Shown piece by piece: positions 44,186 to 48,105 of a stretch of 48,105 nt of DNA. Origin of the DNA: Bacteroidales bacterium (GTDB taxonomy: Bacteria > Bacteroidota > Bacteroidia > Bacteroidales > JAADGE01); contig JAIORQ010000073.1 of the NCBI GenBank assembly GCA_021108035.1, forward strand, positions 1-48,105, in the 5' to 3' direction. Position 1 is the stretch's first letter, and each line of letters begins with the position of its first letter. The translations under genes were made by a program, and so were the position numbers. A model generated the notes under the pieces. The model was not told where the DNA came from. It was given only the letters and a program-made list of their open reading frames with translations, and did no database searches.

Positions 44186-45097
44186 TTAAGGACCCCAATA
44201 AAACTTTTTAAAAATCCATTTACCTTGTCCATCCAGGTCATATAAATTAGTCCATTCAGATTTTGTTATTGTATCAATATCTAATGTTAAAATTAATGAA
44301 TCGCGATTAATTTGCAAGCTGTCAAAAATTTCAACATGTTTTATTAGGTTAAATGCTGATATTTCAAGGCCAATTGATTTTAAATAATCAAAATATGATA
44401 AAACAATTTCATTTTTACTTAAATAGCTGTTTCTGGAAATTTTGTAATCAAAATCCAATAGTTTATAAATTGTATCATTTAATATTTCCGGAGTTTTGTA
44501 ATTACTTTCTTTATTTTTATAAATACTTTTAATTTTATTAATTATACAAAATAGAGTTTTCCCAGTTTGCTCATTTTTGCGTCTCAACCAAAATTTATAA
44601 TAATAATTTGATGTGTCAGTATTTATGTTATAATTGAATATCAACGAATCAATATATTGTCCAATCGTATAATTATTATCCCGGCTTTCAAAACTCTTAT
44701 TATACTCCACATCTGATATGAAATTCTTATATCCAATTCTCTTAATTATATTATGAATAATCAATATATTTGCTGTGTCTCTATGCCAATTCTTAAGTTT
44801 AAATTCTCGAAAATTGTAAGTTAAATATCGAAAGTATCTATTTGTTGAGATTGTATCAGTATTGAATTCATTATTTTTTGGTGGTTTATTGTCAATAACA
44901 AAGATATTTCCTTCTTTCCATGAGTATTGTATGATAGTATCTTCTTCTTCCATTAAGTTAGGAATATATTCTAAAAATTCATAATCAGCCTCTTTTAATG
45001 CTTTCAAATATATTTTTGATATTTTATGAGTTACACATGACCCAATGATAATCAAGATTAATCCAATTATGAAATATTTATAATTTGTGTTTTTCAT
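44186..45097 (-). CDS. Hypothetical lipoprotein
   Basis: Protein of 303 residues of unrecognised family. The N-terminus (YFIIGLILIIIGSC, Cys at about 21) is a lipoprotein signal, so it should be envelope-bound. The rest is rich in Tyr, Asn, Asp and Ile with many D-T-I-x-x-Y repeats and no cysteine-rich or enzymatic motif. A central stretch (NIFVIDNKPPKNNEFNTDTI) is followed by mixed helix and strand. It is not in an operon: the isomerase converges from one side and the FAD oxidoreductase lies upstream on the same strand, 57 bases away. The function is unknown. Confidence 0.7.
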   Translation of the reverse strand: MKNTNYKYFIIGLILIIIGSCVTHKISKIYLKALKEADYEFLEYIPNLMEEEDTIIQYSWKEGNIFVIDNKPPKNNEFNTDTISTNRYFRYLTYNFREFKLKNWHRDTANILIIHNIIKRIGYKNFISDVEYNKSFESRDNNYTIGQYIDSLIFNYNINTDTSNYYYKFWLRRKNEQTGKTLFCIINKIKSIYKNKESNYKTPEILNDTIYKLLDFDYKISRNSYLSKNEIVLSYFDYLKSIGLEISAFNLIKHVEIFDSLQINRDSLILTLDIDTITKSEWTNLYDLDGQGKWIFKKFYWGP

Positions 45098-45154
45098 TTA
45101 TATATTGATGTTTCTTAATTTTCCTTTGCAGCAAACATCAGGATAATAATTTCC

Positions 45155-46411
45155 TTATTCAAATTTATTTAAAAGTTCTTCTCCTGTTATATATCCGTGT
45201 GCTGTTGCATAAATTATTGATCGAGTTAAACCGGAACAGTCTCCGACAAACTTTAAGTTATGAAATTTGCTGTTGTCCAGCACATTAGAATAAAATTTTA
45301 TCTCCGGAGCATATACCAAATTATCTTCTCCGGCAATGCCCGGAATCACATTATCTAAATTATCAATAAAATCAATAATACTTTCAATGATTCTTCTGGG
45401 AAATGCTAAGTTTATATCACCCAAAATATATTTCTTTTCATCAAGAGTCGGTTTGACTCTGTATAAATGTTTAGTTCGTTTAGAATCTCTGAATTTTGCA
45501 TATGTTTGCAATATTACTTTTTCATCTCCGGCTAATAAATTTGATAATTTGGCAATATATGAACCAAATCCGGTAGGGTCATTAAAGGGTTGTGTTAATT
45601 CAACTGTTGTTAATATTGCAAAATTTGTATTTGTGCTTTTATCTTTCAATTTTGCATGACCGTTAACTGTTACAAAATCTCCGTAATGTTCTGTAACAAC
45701 ATATCCTGAAGGGTTGTTGCAAAAAGTACGAACCATATATCCTGTCTTACATTTATATTTTACTTTAAATTCATACATTTCACGGTTCAGTTCAGTTACA
45801 ATATGATCCGGCACTTCATATCTTATGCCGAGATCAATTTTCTTATTATAAATAATTAATTCAGGACTGTCTTTCGTAATATTTGTAATGAGTTTATGTC
45901 CGCTTCTGCCTACTGCTACAATTGCATAATCAAACTTTTCTTTCTCATTTACAATCACTTGCCCGTTTAAAGACCTTACACTTTCAATTGTTTGACTGAA
46001 ATGAAAATTAATATTTTTTCTTGATTTAAAATCTTCAAAGATATTGTAAAGAACATGTTGTAATTGATCTGTTCCAAGATGATAAAAATCTGATCTTACA
46101 GGTAAAAAACCATGTGCATAAAATTTTTCATAATAATCTTTTGATTTGAAAGATTTTCCGGTTTCAACTTCACCGTTCCCCGATTTATCAATGTAATAAT
46201 CAACTAACTTTTTTTGTAGTTTCAAATCAACATCAATATTACCGCCCATTTCCTTTGAAACAAATAATTTTCCGTCAGCTCTTATGCCTGAAATGCTTGA
46301 AGAATAAATATCTTTACTTTTTTCAAAAACATGTATCTCATGGTCAGTGTCTTTCATTTTTTCGATAAATCCGATGGCTGCCGCTCCGAATCCAATTACT
46401 GCAATTTTCAT
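45155..46411 (-). CDS. NAD(P)/FAD-dependent oxidoreductase
   Basis: Flavoprotein of about 418 residues. The Rossmann motif KIAVIGFGAAAIGFIEKM is at the extreme N-terminus, and the C-terminal flavin segment is FVGDCSGLTRSIIYATAHGY. The ATG at 46411 is chosen because the FAD motif begins at residue 2; an upstream in-frame start adds 15 non-conserved residues. Its overall order resembles the COG2509-type dehydrogenase at 4150-5694, from which it appears distantly descended. It has its own minus-strand promoter at 46454-46485. Substrate unknown. Confidence 0.75.
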   Translation of the reverse strand: MKIAVIGFGAAAIGFIEKMKDTDHEIHVFEKSKDIYSSSISGIRADGKLFVSKEMGGNIDVDLKLQKKLVDYYIDKSGNGEVETGKSFKSKDYYEKFYAHGFLPVRSDFYHLGTDQLQHVLYNIFEDFKSRKNINFHFSQTIESVRSLNGQVIVNEKEKFDYAIVAVGRSGHKLITNITKDSPELIIYNKKIDLGIRYEVPDHIVTELNREMYEFKVKYKCKTGYMVRTFCNNPSGYVVTEHYGDFVTVNGHAKLKDKSTNTNFAILTTVELTQPFNDPTGFGSYIAKLSNLLAGDEKVILQTYAKFRDSKRTKHLYRVKPTLDEKKYILGDINLAFPRRIIESIIDFIDNLDNVIPGIAGEDNLVYAPEIKFYSNVLDNSKFHNLKFVGDCSGLTRSIIYATAHGYITGEELLNKFE

Positions 46412-46453
46412 ATAATTTTTCAGTTTAAATATTTTGTTATATTTACAGGATAT

Positions 46454-46485
46454 CAAAAGTAATCTTATTCATTCATAACAACAAA
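46454..46485 (-). promoter_or_regulatory. Oxidoreductase promoter, TTTG-N20-TACTTTTG (minus strand)
   Basis: On the minus strand the -33 TTTG (46482-46485) and the -7 TACTTTTG (46454-46461) are 20 bases apart, one more than consensus, and lie 43 nt before the chosen start. Confidence 0.6.
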
Positions 46486-46523
46486 AAGAGTTATTAACAT
46501 TAAGATTTAATGTTCATTTTTTT

Positions 46524-46531
46524 TATTTTTG
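46524..46531 (+). promoter_or_regulatory. -7 box TATTTTTG for the YjjX-like gene
   Basis: TAnnTTTG match 22 bases before the TTG start, so the mRNA leader would be very short. Confidence 0.45.
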
Positions 46532-46552
46532 AGGATTCTAAATTAATATATT

Positions 46553-47083
46553 TTGGTAAAAATAGTTGTTACAGCATCTCAAAGCCCTGTTAAAATTGAA
46601 GCCGTAAAGAGAGGATTTAAAAAAATCTTTCCGGAAACGGAATTTGCTTTTAAAAATATTTCTGCTCCTTCAGGAGTTTCCGATCAACCTATGAGCAATG
46701 AAGAGACTTATACGGGAGCATTAAATCGTGCAGAATTTTCATTTCAAGCTGAACAAACAGGCGATTTTTGGGTTGGAATTGAAGGCGGAATCAGCAAATT
46801 CCAAAAAGAAACGGAAGCTTTTGCTTGGGTATATATCAAATCAAAAAACAAAACAGGTAAAGCAAGAACGGCAACTTTTTTCTTACCCGAAAAAATCAGT
46901 GAACTTATTGATCAAGGAATTGAATTAGGCGAGGCTGACGACATTGTTTTCGGACTTAAAGATTCTAAAAAGAAAAACGGAGCTGTCGGTATTTTAACAA
47001 ATAATATTACGAACAGAGCAAATTATTATTCAGAAGCTGTAATTTTAGCTCTGATACCTTTTATTAATGATGATTTATATTAA
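46553..47083 (+). CDS. yjjX: Inosine/xanthosine triphosphatase, YjjX-like (DUF84)
   Basis: Protein of 176 residues. It matches the YjjX family that hydrolyses non-canonical ITP/XTP to protect nucleic acids: IVVTASQSPVKIEAVKRGFK at the N-terminus, GVSDQPMSNEETYTGALNRA, WVGIEGGISK and LTNNITNRANYYSEAVILAL. The glycine-rich WVGIEGG loop is the nucleotide-handling site. The start is TTG (46553), the only usable start that keeps VKIVVTASQ; no ATG lies before the conserved segment. It is monocistronic, divergent from the oxidoreductase. Confidence 0.9.
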   Translation: MVKIVVTASQSPVKIEAVKRGFKKIFPETEFAFKNISAPSGVSDQPMSNEETYTGALNRAEFSFQAEQTGDFWVGIEGGISKFQKETEAFAWVYIKSKNKTGKARTATFFLPEKISELIDQGIELGEADDIVFGLKDSKKKNGAVGILTNNITNRANYYSEAVILALIPFINDDLY

Positions 47084-47131
47084 AATAAAAAGTATTACCA
47101 CTAATTTAACGGAACATTAACAAATGCTATA

Positions 47132-47269
47132 ATGATTAAATGCTACAATGCTATAATAAAAAAATAAGGTATTAAATATTAAAAAAAACATCATGGATTT
47201 TATACAAACTGATTATATTTCAACTAAATACCTAACATTAATTATTAAATCATTACAGCATTTAATCAT
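47132..47269. repeat. MITE-like imperfect inverted repeat
   Basis: The terminal arms ATGATTAAATGCTACAATG (47132-47150) and CATTACAGCATTTAATCAT (47251-47269) pair at 17 of 19 positions. Weaker pairing (including AGGTATT facing AATACCT) extends each arm to about 50 nt. The 138-bp element lies between the YjjX-like gene and the permease gene; no coding capacity. Confidence 0.6.
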
Positions 47270-47337
47270 TTAACTCAAACATAAGTACTTTCATAAAAAA
47301 TTTAATTATCATTAAAATAATTGTTGAACTTTAAATA

Positions 47338-48099
47338 ATGGACTGGAATCTTACAGCACTGATAGGAATAGGATTTGCAGCAGGCTTTATAAATACATTA
47401 GCCGGCGGCGGCTCTCTTTTCTCATTGCCTTTTTTGATGTTTCTCGGATTACCTGCCAATGTAGCAAACGGGACTCTCCGCATTGCAATTTTATTACAAA
47501 ATATTGTGGGTGTTACAAGTTTTAAAAAGCAAAAAGTATTTGAATTTAAAGACGGAATTTGGCTTGCAATACCTGCAATTATTGGTTCTTTTATCGGTGC
47601 CCAAATTGCTGTTGAACTGAATGATGCAATTATGGAAATAATAATTGCTTGTTTATTGATCTTTATGTTTGTTCTGCTGATATTTAAACCTTCTGTATGG
47701 ATTAAAGGGCAAGCCGGAAAAGTGAAAACAAAACCGAGTATTGTTCAAATCATTATATTTTTCTTTATAGGTATTTACGGCGGTTTTATTCAGGCAGGTG
47801 TAGGATTTTTTCTTTTGGCCGGCCTTGTTCTCGGTGCAGGTTTTGATCTGGTTAAAGCAAATGCTGTTAAGGTTTTCATTGTTTTATTATATACGATCTT
47901 TGCACTCGGTGTATTTATTTATTACGATCAAGTTGATTTTAAATTAGGATTAATACTTGCTGTCGGTAATATGCTCGGAGCATTTGCAGCAAGCAAATTT
48001 GCCGTAAGTTGGGGACCGAAATTCGTAAGATATATTTTATTAGTTGTCTTATTAGGGGCAGGATTGGAACTGTTGGGTGTTTTTGATTATCTGTTTTAA
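47338..48099 (+). CDS. TauE/SafE family sulfite exporter-like permease
   Basis: Inner-membrane protein of 253 residues with about eight hydrophobic segments, the usual size of the TauE/SafE family of anion exporters. The hallmark opening IGIGFAAGFINTLAGGGSLF then SLPFLMFLGLPANVANGTLR is present, and it is internally duplicated as GIYGGFIQAGVGFFLLAGLV in the second half. Such permeases move sulfite, sulfonates or other small anions. The gene is complete, with six bases of window left after the stop. The substrate cannot be told. Confidence 0.88.
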   Translation: MDWNLTALIGIGFAAGFINTLAGGGSLFSLPFLMFLGLPANVANGTLRIAILLQNIVGVTSFKKQKVFEFKDGIWLAIPAIIGSFIGAQIAVELNDAIMEIIIACLLIFMFVLLIFKPSVWIKGQAGKVKTKPSIVQIIIFFFIGIYGGFIQAGVGFFLLAGLVLGAGFDLVKANAVKVFIVLLYTIFALGVFIYYDQVDFKLGLILAVGNMLGAFAASKFAVSWGPKFVRYILLVVLLGAGLELLGVFDYLF

Positions 48100-48105
48100 T
48101 CATTT

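Overview
The window reads as chromosomal DNA of an AT-rich member of the Bacteroidota, most likely Bacteroidales/Marinilabiliales-like. Four things point there. Parts of the type IX secretion system are present (PorQ, PorT-like). Proteins largely restricted to the phylum occur (DUF4295 beside L28/L33, DUF5686, a DUF4065-type antitoxin). Promoters follow the TTTG-N19-TAnnTTTG pattern of this phylum. Genes mostly lack Shine-Dalgarno sequences. There is no rRNA, CRISPR array or complete insertion sequence; one tRNA-Ser (anticodon TGA) is present.

Layout. 1-8.3 kb: PorQ, an M3 peptidase, PorT-like protein, an FAD oxidoreductase, a decayed outer-membrane protein gene, a class III aminotransferase, a TrmH-type methyltransferase and HU. 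8.6-14.5 kb: tRNA-Ser followed by accessory genes: an MqsR-like toxin broken by an in-frame TAG, its intact HTH-DUF4065 antitoxin, a truncated gene of an unrecognised family, and a single-chain type IIG-like restriction-modification enzyme. 14.6-25.5 kb: housekeeping genes fabI, a sodium:solute symporter, a glycosyltransferase with no standard start codon, rimP-nusA-infB and hisS. 25.6-32.8 kb: a beta-propeller lipoprotein, rimO-umuD, an AAA-type ATPase with paired palindromic operators, a lipoprotein-like histone-deacetylase homologue, and rpmB-rpmG-DUF4295-ftsY. 33-40.6 kb: a membrane GAF protein, an XRE-MNT/HepT toxin-antitoxin pair with a clear operator, a DUF2249 protein in repeat-rich DNA, a truncated small gene, and a frameshifted DUF5686 outer-membrane protein coupled to a Fic protein. 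40.7-48.1 kb: recQ, a KdsD-type isomerase, an unknown lipoprotein, a second FAD oxidoreductase, a YjjX-like NTPase and a TauE/SafE permease.

Most genes are ordinary core functions. The accessory content sits in two patches, 8.6-14.5 kb and about 28.6-40.6 kb. It consists of toxin-antitoxin, restriction, Fic and ATPase modules mixed with gene remnants and inverted repeats, which suggests repeated gain and decay. I did not find a clearly new multi-gene system. The best leads are the XRE-MNT/HepT pair with its promoter-overlapping operator, the ATPase with duplicated operators flanking its promoter, and the amber-interrupted MqsR-like toxin. All calls come from reading the sequence; no database search was run.
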